This document shows, in pieces, positions 35,485 through 48,000 of a stretch of DNA of 64,000 nt; position 1 is the first letter of the stretch, and the number at the start of each line of letters is the position of its first letter. This DNA is from Branchiostoma floridae. Lineage: Eukaryota; Chordata; Leptocardii; Amphioxiformes; Branchiostomatidae. A program made the position numbers and the translations under genes. The stretch is taken from the NCBI RefSeq assembly GCF_000003815.2, contig NC_049989.1:4989227-5053226 (forward strand), written 5' to 3'. The notes below the pieces were generated by a model that did not search any database, had not been told where the DNA came from, and saw nothing but the letters and a program-made list of their open reading frames with translations.

Positions 35485-35790
35485 TGCTTCTTCGTTACAT
35501 CCAGCTGCATGATAATTGGTTCAGAGCTATAGGGGGTACATTAAAATTTTGTACATGTATGATGAAACCCTTAGTTATCTAATCTCACTTGACATCTTTG
35601 CAGCTGAGCATTGTACATCCTTGCTCAGTTGACTTTGAAACTAAAAATTTACATCCAGCTGCATGAAAATTGGTTCACAGCCACAGGAGGTATATGTACA
35701 GTATGATTAATTCCTTAGTCATCTATCTAATCTCACTTGAAATCATTGCAGCCAAACACTGTACATCCTTACCTACTTATTTCTAATCCA
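35485..35790. repeat. Two-copy tandem repeat of about 150 bp
   Basis: TACATCCAGCTGCATGATAA... at about 35499 recurs at about 35651 (TACATCCAGCTGCATGAAAA). Both copies include TCTAATCTCACTTGA and a TTGCAGC segment. It lies just past the BTB-kelch stop, probably within its 3' UTR. Confidence 0.8.
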
Positions 35791-36372
35791 TAGCTATAGC
35801 TTGTACATGTATTATACAGTAAGAAAACAGCATTCTATTATACATGTATTGCACAATACAAGTTAGTTGTTACAGCAAGGATGACATAGTAAAAATTCAG
35901 ACAAACCTCTTGACAGTCTGTTCTTTAAACACACAGAATTATCATGAATTCTTTGATTGTTGGAACTTTAATATTGAGATGACCAAAGGGAGTGTGAATG
36001 CTGGATTACTCAACATACTGATCCAATCCCTTTGAAAGGCAATGAGACATAAAAATAGGCTTGTTTCCAATTGTACGTATACACATTTATTCATATATAT
36101 TATCCATGCCGTTTCAAATAGTATAGAATTACTAGAATCATTGTGACACAGTCAAGAGGATTTCCACATTAGACATGATTCCTTTGGAAACTTACAGGAT
36201 CACATAATTTATATTCCAAGGAATTATCAAGTACAGAATGAAAACAGATCTAAAAGTCTTCAGTGGAATGTTTTGACTTTGATTTGAGTTTGACTTTAGT
36301 TTTTACCAAGATAGATTCTAGCCCTTGTCATGATTTACAATAAAATTTTGATAATCATTGTGCTTAGTTTGG

Positions 36373-39300
36373 CTAACTGTGCTGTGACACTCCCCTAGCA
36401 CCGATAGCTGTCTCCCACACATCAAACCCACAATCCCTCAGTTCTGTTGTCACCTTGTCTATAACATCTGCAGCAGTGTCTGAAATGACACAAGGAAGAC
36501 CTGGTAAATTGATGTAAAGAAAGCTGCCATGAAAAATAAGCATAATTTAGAATTGATATAAGTATAATCTAATGGACAAAGATGTTTGAACAAAATACAT
36601 GTATACATCCTTGTCATGTGATTGAACATCAAACTTTACAAATTATACTCTCAGTTCTTGATTTCTGTCACAAGGTAATCAAGTTAATTTCTGTCTGTGA
36701 CATTAAAGGGAACACGACAGCTAGTTCAGAGCCTGGCACCATGGCCTGCGTGAAAAATGATTGTTGAGAAGCAAACAAAGCAAACATTACAATATATATA
36801 TGTGTCAGGGACTCCAATCTGGTAGGATCGGAGATTCCACAGGTAGAGATCCCGATCCAAGAATCTGTTGACAGTAACCCTGATTGGGACCAATACCGGC
36901 AGAATCTCTGATTCTCCCAAATTGGAGTCTCTACCCTGACATATACAATCACAATGATTATGCACTGTTTGCTCCTCGAAAGATGGTTTCACGAGCCATG
37001 GCACCAGGTTCTAAACTGGCACTCATATGCTTACTTTGCAGTAATGTGCTCATGTAGATAGTACTACATGTAGATTGTAACAATGAACTAGAATACCAAC
37101 CTGGCCTGAGCAGCACCAGTGCACACCCTCCGCCCCCTGCACCTGTGAGTTTGGAGTGTAGTCCATGTTTAGAAGTGATGGAGGAAACCTTGTCCAGAGA
37201 TGGGTGCCCCACACCAATGGCATTCAGCAAGCACTGGCAAATGTCTACCAGCTCCTATAGAAAATTAGGTGTTAGATGTCAGCATGATTTTTTAAAACTT
37301 GTATTATGGGGAAAATACACAGCATGTTTGCAAGATTGCCACCAAGAAATCGTCACATTTACAATAATGGTGTCACAGTTATCTACAATGTATTCATCAC
37401 AATAAATGTAGTTTGATCCATTTGAATTATTTATCATCTATCAACCAGTACTATCTATTGTCTGTCCTTGCTTGAAAAAATAACACTTTGTGATTAGGTG
37501 TAAAGGTACTTTTATTTTAGAACCCTTACCTCAAGAACTTGGTAGTATTTCCCCTGAGTGTTTTCTTTTATTTCCACAGTAGGACTGCCCAACTCCTGTA
37601 ACACCTTTTCACATGTACATGATATCTCCTCTATGGAGTTCAGTACAGGCTCCATAATGGCTGGCAGCTGGGGAAATGAAAAGGTCAGACGTTGAAAGCT
37701 AAAATATATGGTCTTGAAGCCCATAGATGAGCCATTGTTTAAATGGGGGTTAATAGTACATGCAAGACAGCTCTCGCTAAACTGTCATAGTGATAAGACT
37801 AAGATTTGTAAAAATCCAGTAGCATGTTTTAACATAATTTTGCAATAAACCTAAAATGGGGGGATATGGACACAGCAAGGGTACGGACACTACAGGGGGC
37901 ATGAACACTACATCTACAGAATGTGATTGCAATGATATTTGGTATTTGGGTAAGTGTTGATTTTGGTCATGTTTCTTTGCTGTGGTCTTTCATTGTGCAT
38001 CGCTTTGTATTAGCCTGAGCACCATCCTCTGTAGTGACCGCTGGCTCACTACTTTCACTTGCTCCGTGGTTAGCAATTGAAAGTAGTGAGCCAGTGGTCA
38101 CTATGGAGGATGGTACTCAGGCTAGCTTTGTACAAAATGTATGTGTCTGAAGTAACATTATATTTTTATACCTACCCTGTTATATCTATCCCGAACACCT
38201 TGTACCAGTACCTTGGTGCTACGTGGAACTTTGGTGTTGACTAGCAGTATTTTTAGCTGGGCAACACTGGAAAGTAAAACAAACATATTGCTACAGAGAC
38301 AAAGGCTGGTGCTGTTCAGTCGAAAATTTGGGTGAGTCCAATTTTTGTGTTGGATAGTACAGCTTAATTACTTCAATATTGCTACAGAAGTTAAACTTCC
38401 ACCAATCAATATCAAATTAGATACATTTGATATGTGATTGAAAATGACAGACAAGAGTTGGACAAACCTTTTGAATGCAGATATTTCCCCACTCTTAAAG
38501 CTGATTGCACCACCTGAAAGTTTTGAGGTGATATTCTATGATAAGTATTCATCTTGAAAACTCTTATTGCTTAGAAGATGCTTGCCTTCTTGACAATTGT
38601 TAGGCATTACACAGGGATCATTCTTTTTGAAACCATAACATTTGGCATAAAGAGCATATGCCAAATGTCACTGTTCAAGCTGCCTCGACAAATAATATGT
38701 CACAGAAGAACAGCAGGCATTTTATACATGACTGAATTGTTACATGTCATGCTCTGCTTTGCTTTCCTGTCAAAACTAACATATTTGGTATCAAAAACCT
38801 GATCCCAAGTTTTCAATCCCTTACCGAATGTACTGACAGAGTTGTCAATCCCCGAGGGGTTGCCATGGATAAGCCTCTCCCCTTGAAAGGCCCAAGAGTT
38901 GATCACCTCCAGGTCATCCTTACACCACGCTGTGTCGGCACCATTTTTTCCTGCATACAAAAAAGTTGAATTTAAGTTAACAGGGATTTAAGTTCGCGGT
39001 AGCAGGAAAATGGAGTGTTCACGGTGGTTTTAAGTTCGCGGTAGCACCATAGACTGTAGTCACATACTATAATGGAAAAATGTTTGCAGTGGCTTTAAGT
39101 TCGCGGTGAAGTGGCCATTGCGAAAACCGCAACCATGTAAAACCACCGCCAACGCTGCATTTACAGTACCACATAGTTCACTGAAATCATTCCTTTATAC
39201 AACTGATATTGCTAGGCAAATAAAGTTTGACACTGAGGGATGAGGACACTACCTTCCTGCCTGGTTATGACATCACACATAGTTAGGAGCCCGGCTGCCA

Positions 39301-41776
39301 GTGCTGTACAGTAGGCTGCTGAGGAGCCCAGCCCCGCCCCTGGGGGCAGCTGGGACGATGCATGAAACCTTCCTGCGGGACATCTCCTGAAGGGGAAAGA
39401 CATGGACACATATAGAACCTTGAGAATTCTATCATAAAGGCTTTATATGCTATTTCCACACAAAAAGTAAAGCCCTTAATACCAACAAACTTTTGACCTG
39501 TCCTCTAATTTTGTTACATAACCTGAACAAAAGTGAAATAGGCTTCGGGTCATTTCAGCTTCAGAAGTTTTAGAGGTTTGATCTAAAACTTGTTCTTTGA
39601 CCATAACTTTCAAAGTGACATTGAAACACAAGCTAGGCACTGCTGTCCATTTACAGAAAGTTCAGGGCTAATAAGGGAGTGACTTGAGAGTATAAACTAT
39701 AAGTATAACAGACTGATACTAAGTATATATGGCAAAACCTTCAGGGGAGAAGGACAGATGCCACCTAACCATAAAAAGAATGTGTAAGGTCAATTTTAAT
39801 CTCAGCTCTAGGGTAGTACCACATGGCAACTTTCAGGCCTTTTTTAGATGTTAGTGACCCGGGTGTGCATTCCTCTGTACATGGAGTCAAGTTCTTACCT
39901 CATCCTTTCCTTTAAAAACTTTCTATTTACACTCCTTGCAAGGAAGGACAAATATTCCAGCAGAGCCTCTACTGTTGACTTCAAATACATTTTGCAATTG
40001 AAACAAACACTAGAGGGATGCCACCAGCAAAAAATGTTTGTTTTTAGTTGCAGGTCAAAATGACATTACAATGACATTAAAATGCCTCTAGACTGGAACA
40101 TCTAAGAAAATTCCCACTCAGCATATTCTGCAGAATGCATACTATAGATGCAGCTGTATCAGTATTCTATGTACCTTGTTGTTGCATGAATCAATGTATA
40201 CATGTACCTTGCTGTTGCGTGAATGGATGTATACATGTACAAGAAGGCCAGCAATGCCAGGCTCCTGGCGTCTGTGTTGTCAGCATCAGTCCCTGCCAGT
40301 CTGTGTAACGCTGCTAAGTACTGGTCACTGGGAGGACTTGGATTCTTGAGGTCAACATCTACATCGTAAGGGAATATATACCACAGAATAAAGAAGAAAA
40401 CAGTCATCCTCTATTAAGGTGAAAATAGTAGATATTGGTTAACATGGTAGTGCTCAATTTTCAACCACTGTTTCATTGTCATGTAATTGTTTTCAAACAT
40501 GGCTTTTAAATTGAATAAAAGTCTGGTTACTGTGTAAAGGGATGTCAGAGGCTTCAGCCTTTTACCAACTCTGCAAATGGTGTATAAGACCAACTCAGCC
40601 CAACACCCCAATCATCTTGGCTCAACACCCTAACTCTGGCTTAGTTGCCCAGGGTGTTGGGCCAAGCTGACAAGGATGTTGAAAGAAGTTGATCAGGATG
40701 TTGGGCTGAGTTGACCAGTTGTTGGGGCAAGTAGACTAAGGTGTTGGCCAAATTGATTGGGTTGATTTGGTTAAGGTCTGAATTATCCAGATCATGTGTC
40801 AGATGACCACATTCCACACCTGTTGGTCGAGCAGCTGCGAGGTCTGCCATCTGCCATGTTTTGGACAGGTGAATGTCAGGAAGCTCCAGGGTCACTGAGG
40901 TACTGTCAGGTAACAAGTGGACCTCCAGGTGTGTACGCAGGTCCAGACTGGAAGCAATGGCTTTCTGTGGAGTAACAAACATATAAGCTCAATACCAGTG
41001 TGTGCTAATGCAATTACTGTAAAATCATTTATTTTTGCCTAGACTTAATTTCATGGTAGAAGGGGAAAGGATGTTTTTTGCTTTGTCTAAAGTTTGTGGT
41101 TAAAACATTATTCTGTAGTACAGTAGTATATGTAATACTGTAAATGCATTTAAGTTCGCGGGGATTTAATTTGGCGGTAGCGGGAAAAATGACTTTTCGC
41201 GGTGGATTTAATTTCGCTGTAACACCACCTACTGCAGTCTATTAAATACCTTAATAGAAAAATGTTCGCGGTGGATTTAATTTCGCGGTAAAGTGCTCGC
41301 CGCGAAAATTAATCCACCGCGAACATTTCTGCATTTAAAGTACATTGGAAATGCAATTCGCTGTGTCAGGAATTGGAGAGGTCACTGCAAAAATCAAGCC
41401 ACTGTGAATATTATTTCAAGATTTACAGTAACATTACCTTCTAAACAAGGGTTTGACATACTAGCTGTAACCTGAATACTACAGGCCCGGACATTTGAAT
41501 CACATATTGTGGAAAACAGATAGAAAGTATCTATATGGTATTTCGAGCCCTTCTAGATCTCATGATCAGGTGATGTGGTGGTGTGATCAACACATGGGGA
41601 GGGGGGCATGGGGAAGTTTCCTCGTGACACACGATATTTCCCCACTCTGTGAGGTACACCGTAATTTTTCTCGATCTAAAAGAGTATAAGATAGTTACCC
41701 TTCCATAAACAACTGCATGTTCTCCAAACAAGATGACTTTTCCCGGGGCAGAGACAACAACTTCTGGATCTGACAT
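36373..41776 (-). CDS. MVK: Mevalonate kinase (MVK), 10 coding exons
   Basis: MVK phosphorylates mevalonate to 5-phosphomevalonate with ATP, a step of isoprenoid and sterol synthesis. Exons: 41776-41699, 40964-40820, 40358-40208, 39386-39253, 38950-38825, 38513-38468, 38266-38176, 37667-37530, 37254-37101, 36479-36373. They join in phase to 389 residues (human is 396). The three GHMP-kinase motifs are intact: [18 protein letters not shown] (8-25), [13 protein letters not shown] (ATP loop, near 138-150) and [10 protein letters not shown] (near 338-347). The catalytic Asp is in HGNPSGIDN (D205, human D204) with Glu in FQGER (E194). The first coding exon is 26 codons, ending in phase 0 after HAVVYGR, the position I recall for the human gene. 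An upstream TTG extends the frame, but ATG at 41776 is the natural start. A minus-strand AATAAA lies at 36086-36091. The gene diverges from SSRP1. Confidence 0.96.
36715..37020. mobile_element. Nested imperfect palindrome in MVK intron 9
   Basis: The outer arms are GTTCAGAGCCTGGCACCATG on the left and GCCATGGCACCAGGTTCTAA on the right, inverted. Inner arms ATATGTGTCAGGGACTCCAA and TTGGAGTCTCTACCCTGACA flank a core. It is a foldback element or one MITE inserted in another. Confidence 0.65.
38012..38123. mobile_element. 112-bp palindromic MITE in MVK intron 7
   Basis: AGCCTGAGCACCATCCTCTG and GCTGGCTCACTACTTTCA on the left are matched inverted by TGAAAGTAGTGAGCCAG and GAGGATGGTACTCAGGCT on the right. 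Confidence 0.75.
38980..39168. mobile_element. TTCGCGGT MITE family, copy 1
   Basis: MVK intron 4. It carries repeated TTTAAGTTCGCGGTAGCA blocks and the right end TGCATTTACAGTA. The left end is degenerate. Confidence 0.75.
41136..41342. mobile_element. TTCGCGGT MITE family, copy 2
   Basis: MVK intron 1. The ends are TACTGTAAATGCATTTAAG and CTGCATTTAAAGTAC. Internal blocks TTCGCGGTGGATTTAATTTC and AATCCACCGCGAACATTTC pair with one another. Confidence 0.8.
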
Positions 41777-42034
41777 GTCTTCAGTAGCAGACGACAAAGT
41801 TTGAACTTAATCCCAGGATGCACAGCGCCAAATTTGAATTATATCCCATCGTGCACCACGTTATAACCTCTGACCCGCGGCACATTTTCCCGCCATGTTT
41901 GTGATTTGAAAGCCGGAATTTTACACGCTGCGACATCGAGAAAAGGTGCCTAAAATATCACATTAACGCATAGCCAGTGAACTTCTAGGCCCATTTTGTG
42001 ATAGTGTAGGTGGAAGAGAACCTATAGAAGCAAG
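41777..42034. promoter_or_regulatory. Divergent MVK/SSRP1 promoter
   Basis: Only 258 bp separate the two start codons, so a shared promoter is likely. TTTCCCGCC at 41886-41894 matches the E2F consensus TTTSSCGC. GACCCGCGGCACATT just upstream is the most GC-rich part. No TATA box is seen. E2F control would suit SSRP1, a replication-linked histone chaperone. I see no convincing sterol regulatory element for MVK. Confidence 0.6.
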
Positions 42035-45000
42035 ATGTCCGGGGACACCCTGGAATTCGACCAAATCTACCAGGAAAATAAAGGCGCCATGGTAGGTGAT
42101 TTTGTTTTCACATGTTGCTTTTTTTGTTCCGTACTCTTTTCTATCCAGATTAATAGCAAATTTGCCTTAGTTAAACTGCACAGTTAACAAATTATTGCTC
42201 CAACAATACATTTAACCAGTAGTCTACATGTTTTGTTTCTCTGTAGAACAAAGGACAAGAAATCATGACAGCATTTAACATTACTTATTTTGAAAAAGAA
42301 AAAAATAGTGGGGAGGGGGGCATAACTGTGAAAGGAAGTCTCTGAGGTACTATATGATTTTTATCATCTGATCATACGTGCATTATTAAGTAGTTAGCAA
42401 AGGTGTACTGCAGGTAAAAATTATGTAGAGCCTCTGCAACACTTACACCTCTTTTCAGTTGTGTACATATTGTTATTTACCTGAATTATTATTTAGCTCA
42501 AGTGATACCACTACTGGGCGCTAGGCTATGAATGTGATGGAACTTTTGATCCAAAAGTTGGATCATAAAACACTTAACCTATGTACAGTACAGGCATGTT
42601 TGTTTTCAATATGTAAAAAGTGCACACTTCTTCATTACACTTTCACATTTCGTACTAGTACGATGGCAGACTTCGGATCAGTAAGCAGGGAATCGTCTTC
42701 AAGAACAACAAGACGGGAAAGGTTGACAACCTGTCGGGCACTGACCTGAACTTGACACACTGGTTCCGGGTGGCCAGAGGTTACGAGCTGAAGGTGGGCC
42801 TCAAGTCTGGAGCCGTCTTCAAATACGATGGATTCAAGGAGTCAGTAAGTGAAATTTTCTTGAAGACTTTTGGCGGAAAGACATTAAGTAGTGCTGTGTT
42901 GTAAGTAGCTTTATACCTCAATCTCGGAAGTTAAGCAACGTGTGGTCCAGACAGTACTTGGATGGGGGACCAACCAAGGACGTCCGGATTGCTGTAGCCT
43001 CACAAAGCTTTCCATGAAATTGTTTTCAGGGAGGGATGTAAAATAGGGGTCCCGTGCTCTAGGAGGTGCCTCGACCACGTTAAACAGCCTCATTACCCAC
43101 ACTTTGGGTACCTACTGGCTGCAAAATACACCCGATATTATTATCATTATTATTATTATTATTACATCTTACCCTTTGCTTAGGTACAAGGCCCTACAAG
43201 TTACCTAATGAATAAATACAATACTACTGGCCGATTCTTAAATATTATTAAAGTTTATTTGTAAGTTCATGCCCGAGGGCTAATTGCAAGTGCATGGTAT
43301 AAACATAGGAGACAATGAACAGTTATAGACAATATTCTACTCTAATACTAGTGTTGGCTATTTCTAAACAGGTTGGGTTTGTTTCTTTTTATTTGTTAGG
43401 ACTTTGACAAACTGTCTGACTTCATCAACAAGAACTACAAAATGCGGCTTGAGGAGAAGGAGCTGTCAGTCAAAGGTTGGAACTGGGGTACAGCCAAGTT
43501 CAAAGGTACGAAACGCAGATACAACCGTTAGACATGTAAATACAAAGGGGGAGTCAAAGGGGGAGGTCTTTACCTTGGCACACAATTCAAAAAGGGGGAA
43601 TGCAGGCAAATACAATTTTTTTCCTATGTCATCTGTTGTCTTCAGGATCTTGACCTTTTCCAGAGAAAAAAAATAGAGTAGCCTGATCCTGTATTCACAT
43701 GCTGTATTGTATCTATCTGCAAGAATGTCACAGTCACAGTTTTTCCCAAATATATTATATATATTCTGTTTTCCAGGCCCTTTGCTGTCCTTTGACATTG
43801 ACAACATGTCTGCGTTTGAGATCCCGCTGGGTAACGTGTCGCACTGCGCCACGTCGAAGAACGAGGTTGCACTGGAGTTCCACCAGAACGATGATGCGGA
43901 CGTGTCGCTCATGGAGATGAGATTTTACGTACCACCCAATCAGGACAACCCAGATGTAGATCCTGTCCAGGTGATGTACATTTTTATTAGTATATAGTCT
44001 TTATGTGATGCTTGATTTGTATGTTATGTGACGAGTACTTAAAAAATGAAAATTTCTTTGTATCATCTTAGGTTGAATCCCTAGTACTCTAGTTAAATTA
44101 GATGGTGTGTGGTGATTTTCTTTTTTGCTGGCTGTATGTCAAAGTCATACAAATTTGGAGCATGATAGGTCCAGAGCAAGAAGAAGAGGAATATATGACA
44201 CAAGTTTGTTCTAAAGTTAAGCAGTTATACGTCCGTCATAACTGTCATAAGGCATAGGAACAAAGATTAACTTTTTTGTCCGAATTCTCTAGGCTTTCCA
44301 TGATAATGTGATGGACAAGGCAGACATCATCCAGGCCACTGGAGATGCCATCTGTATCTTCAAGGAACTCCAGTGTCTTACACCAAGGTTACTGCTTCTT
44401 CAAACTCTTATGTCTTTGTGATCTTTTTTGTATGTGTTAATAATAATATGGCATCTGAACATGACCAAACATATTTCTTGTAAATGTGAGCAAGCTTTGC
44501 ATTAACTTGTTCTTTGCTGTTTAAAACTGACGTTTGTAGGGTAATAATGGTTGATATTTTGTGTCCACAGAGGCAGATATGATGTGCGTATCTACCCCAC
44601 CTTCCTACATCTCCATGGAAAAACATTTGACTACAAACTGCCGTACACAACAGTCCTGCGTCTCTTCCTTCTTCCGCACAAGGACCAGCGACAAATGTTC
44701 TTTGTGGTGAGTCCATGTTGAAAATCTTACATTTTAAAGTAAATATTTTTTACTCACCTGCTCAACATTTCTGCAACTTTTGACTGCAATTACAAGAAAG
44801 GCTTTAGTGTTCAGTTGGACTTGTCTTTTCAAGCAGTATCCATCAGCTGAAATGACTTTCTGTGATACGCACAAGAAGAATAGTAAGGAGACAGGTGGAA
44901 TTGGCCTATGTAGAAAAGTGATCAGTATTGACAGAATTCTTAATACTTGTGTCAATGGGAAAAAATATTTAAGTATCCCTAAAAAAGTGGTCACATTTGC

Positions 45001-48000
45001 CAGATGGTCGATATGTATTGGTGGTCACTTGCACAGATTTCCCAGATGGTCCATATGTTTAGGTGGTCACTTGCACAGATTTGATTCTAATTCTAGTTTA
45101 GTATAATATTATTATCATTCTTTTATCCCTTTTATCCGTGTAATCTGTCTTAATTTCCAATGATCATATCAAAGCCACAGCGTTTCATCATGCGACAAAA
45201 CGAATGAGTCAGATGATGAAAAGTGCCGGGTGAGCTTTTGGCTCCAAACGGAAGCTTAGTGTCATAGATGTGATGTTTTTTGCTCCCCAGGTTAGCCTGG
45301 ATCCACCCATTAAGCAAGGCCAGACCAGATACCACTTCCTCATCCTGCAGTTCAGCAAGGAGGAGGACATGACCCTGGAGCTCAGCCTGTCAGAGTGAGT
45401 GCCCTGAAGATCTCATGGTAGAAAAAACAACAACAATTGCTGCTTGGTGTAATATATTAGAAAGTTGCCATTCATTCTCAAGATGGTCATTAAGATGGTC
45501 CTCAAGACAGATTCTTTTTTTTTTTACTGTAACAAATATTTCAGAAACCTCTGGAGACGCTTACTACGCATAGACGTACATGATAGAGTGCAATGTATTT
45601 ATGTGTCTATGTTTTTATGTTGTGTGTCTTATATAGTATGTTTTTACTATGGGCCTGTTTGCACTACAGAATAAAGAAAGATTGGCATTTTTTTTTTAAA
45701 TATTGAAAACTTAACATTGTTCTTTGTTGTACCATTTGGACATTCAAATTATTCCGTTGTGTGATTTTCTACCACAATTCCAACAAATTATTAGACTTAT
45801 TTATGGACTTGGTGTAGTACATGTATATGTATACTGTTACTGTGCAGGAGAGTGTTTAATTTTAAGGAGTGTGGCATTTTGTTCCAGGGAGGACTGTGCG
45901 GATAAGTTTGAGGGGAAGCTTCAGAAGGAGATGTCAGGTCCCGTGTACGAGATCGTCAGCAGAGTCATGAAGTCCATGGTCAACAGGAAGATCACAGTTC
46001 CTGGGAGCTTCAAGGGGTAGGGAGATGTCTTGTTGCATTTCAAAGCATAGTCTAGTGCAAAACATGCTTTTATTGACCTCAATACCTATTGTCCTGGTGT
46101 CTTCATGGTAGCCTGCAGTTATAGACAAAACTGCATGGTGATGTCTCACAAAAGAACATGTAAATCATCATACATATCTCTGAAGCTAAGTTTAACTGTC
46201 AATGAAAATTAGACATCCAGGTAATAAGAGACGCCAAAAAGCAGTTACTCAAGCAACTGGGTATTATTTTGGAAACGGTCAGACATTTCAGGTGGCATCC
46301 ACCATCTTTCGTCAGTGACGGACATAGACTTAAAAGCAATTTTGAGCTGTCTAACTCCAGTCTTTGTCAAGGAATGTGCAATGATAGATGACTTAAGATT
46401 AACAATACATGTATTAACAATAAAATGAACTCCCTGCCATTTCAGCAACTCTGGCACCAGTGCTGTCAGTTGTTCTCACAAGGCTGGTGCAGGGTTCCTG
46501 TACCCCCTGGAGAGGGGCTTCATCTACGTGCACAAGCCGCCGATCCACCTGCGCTTCGACGAGATCTCGTGCGTGAACTTTGCTCGAGGCGTGGCCAGCA
46601 ACAGGACGTTTGACTTTGAGATCGAGACCAAGTCAGGAACCACGTACACGTTCAGCAGTATCGAAAAGTGAGTTCCACACAAATTCTATTGTGTCATCGG
46701 GAACTGTGTACACAGAATTCAGTGATGCCACTTTGTCAGAAGTAGATCTACACAGTCTGACAGAGCCTGTTTCGACATTTTGTTCTAAAGGGAGGATTTT
46801 TTGCCTTGCCGCCAGGCAAGGCTTTACGCCAGCTTTCTTCCTTGGACGGACGGACGGACCTGTTAACCTTGCTCTTCCAAAGACCCTTTCAAAGGCCCTT
46901 CCAAATCGCCTTTCTCATGGACAAGTTTGACGGCTCAGGCAGACAATGGTACATCCCTGTTGAATTTTAAACCGTCCATTTTACGTATTTGTTTCTGTTT
47001 GCGGTCGGTTCTAAAAGCATTTAATATTTGGTTACATTGAATAAATGAAGCGTTTGTATGGTAAAATTCCAAATTCATTTGGAGTGACATAAAATCAAGT
47101 GCATTATCTCGCAACAAGAATTGCATTAGCTATTCATAAAGATGAAACAATTTCCAAATCAGGCTAATAAATTGTATGTGAATATATAAGTAGCCATGAC
47201 GTCATCAAAACGTTGGAGAGGCCTTCCGAGACCGCAGCAAAACGCTAACGTGAGTTTAGGAGAGCGCCAGCTCAAAACGTCACACGAGAAGTCGCAATAG
47301 ATAATATTTAGGATCATTTTGTTATATCGCTGTGGCTATTGACACACTGAGTGTGCCTATAGCCTAAACAGGCTATTGACACACCGAAATTCCAGCCAGC
47401 CAATCAGAGCTTGTAACATGCCTTTCCCGACATTATTTTGCCAGGCTCTCGTCTCATTACAAACTTTTCACATAAGTAACAGTTGTTTAGACATTTTTCG
47501 GAGGATTAGACATTAGAATCTTTGAATCTTGGAATGAACGGACGTATTCAAGTTATGCCTTAGATTTGGATACCTGTTAATACAAGTTGGAACTGTGAAT
47601 GTTAGCATGGCGTAGTGGTTAGCGTGATTAGTCGCCACACTGCCGATCCCGGTTCGAACCCGCCTAGTGAAAGTTTTTTTTTTTTCAATTGTCCTTTTAC
47701 CTTTTTATAACATCCATTTGATATAAGAATATTTTCGTCATGCGACCAGAACCATGAAAACCCACCTTTGGGACTTTTTGGTCTGCATTTTCAAGAGTGC
47801 ATGTTTAGGTAACAGTTACGTTTATTTTTTTCAGCCGCAGAATCCACCCGCTACGTTCTTATTTTGGACGGTACACTTATTATTTCTTTTAAATTGGACC
47901 AGGGACCCCTGAAATAATAAAATGTGGGGTTTTCCAAGGATAAAAGCTCCTTGGGTTTTCTAACCATAATTCTGCGGTATTTTTGCTCAAAATTCACGCC

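Noticed and set aside
41777-42034. Sterol regulatory element for MVK
   Set aside because: No convincing ATCACCCCAC-like site was found; only weak partial matches such as ATCCCATCG.
42911-43010. Functional 5S rRNA gene
   Set aside because: The 5' third is missing and many conserved bases differ. It is fused to a SINE body.
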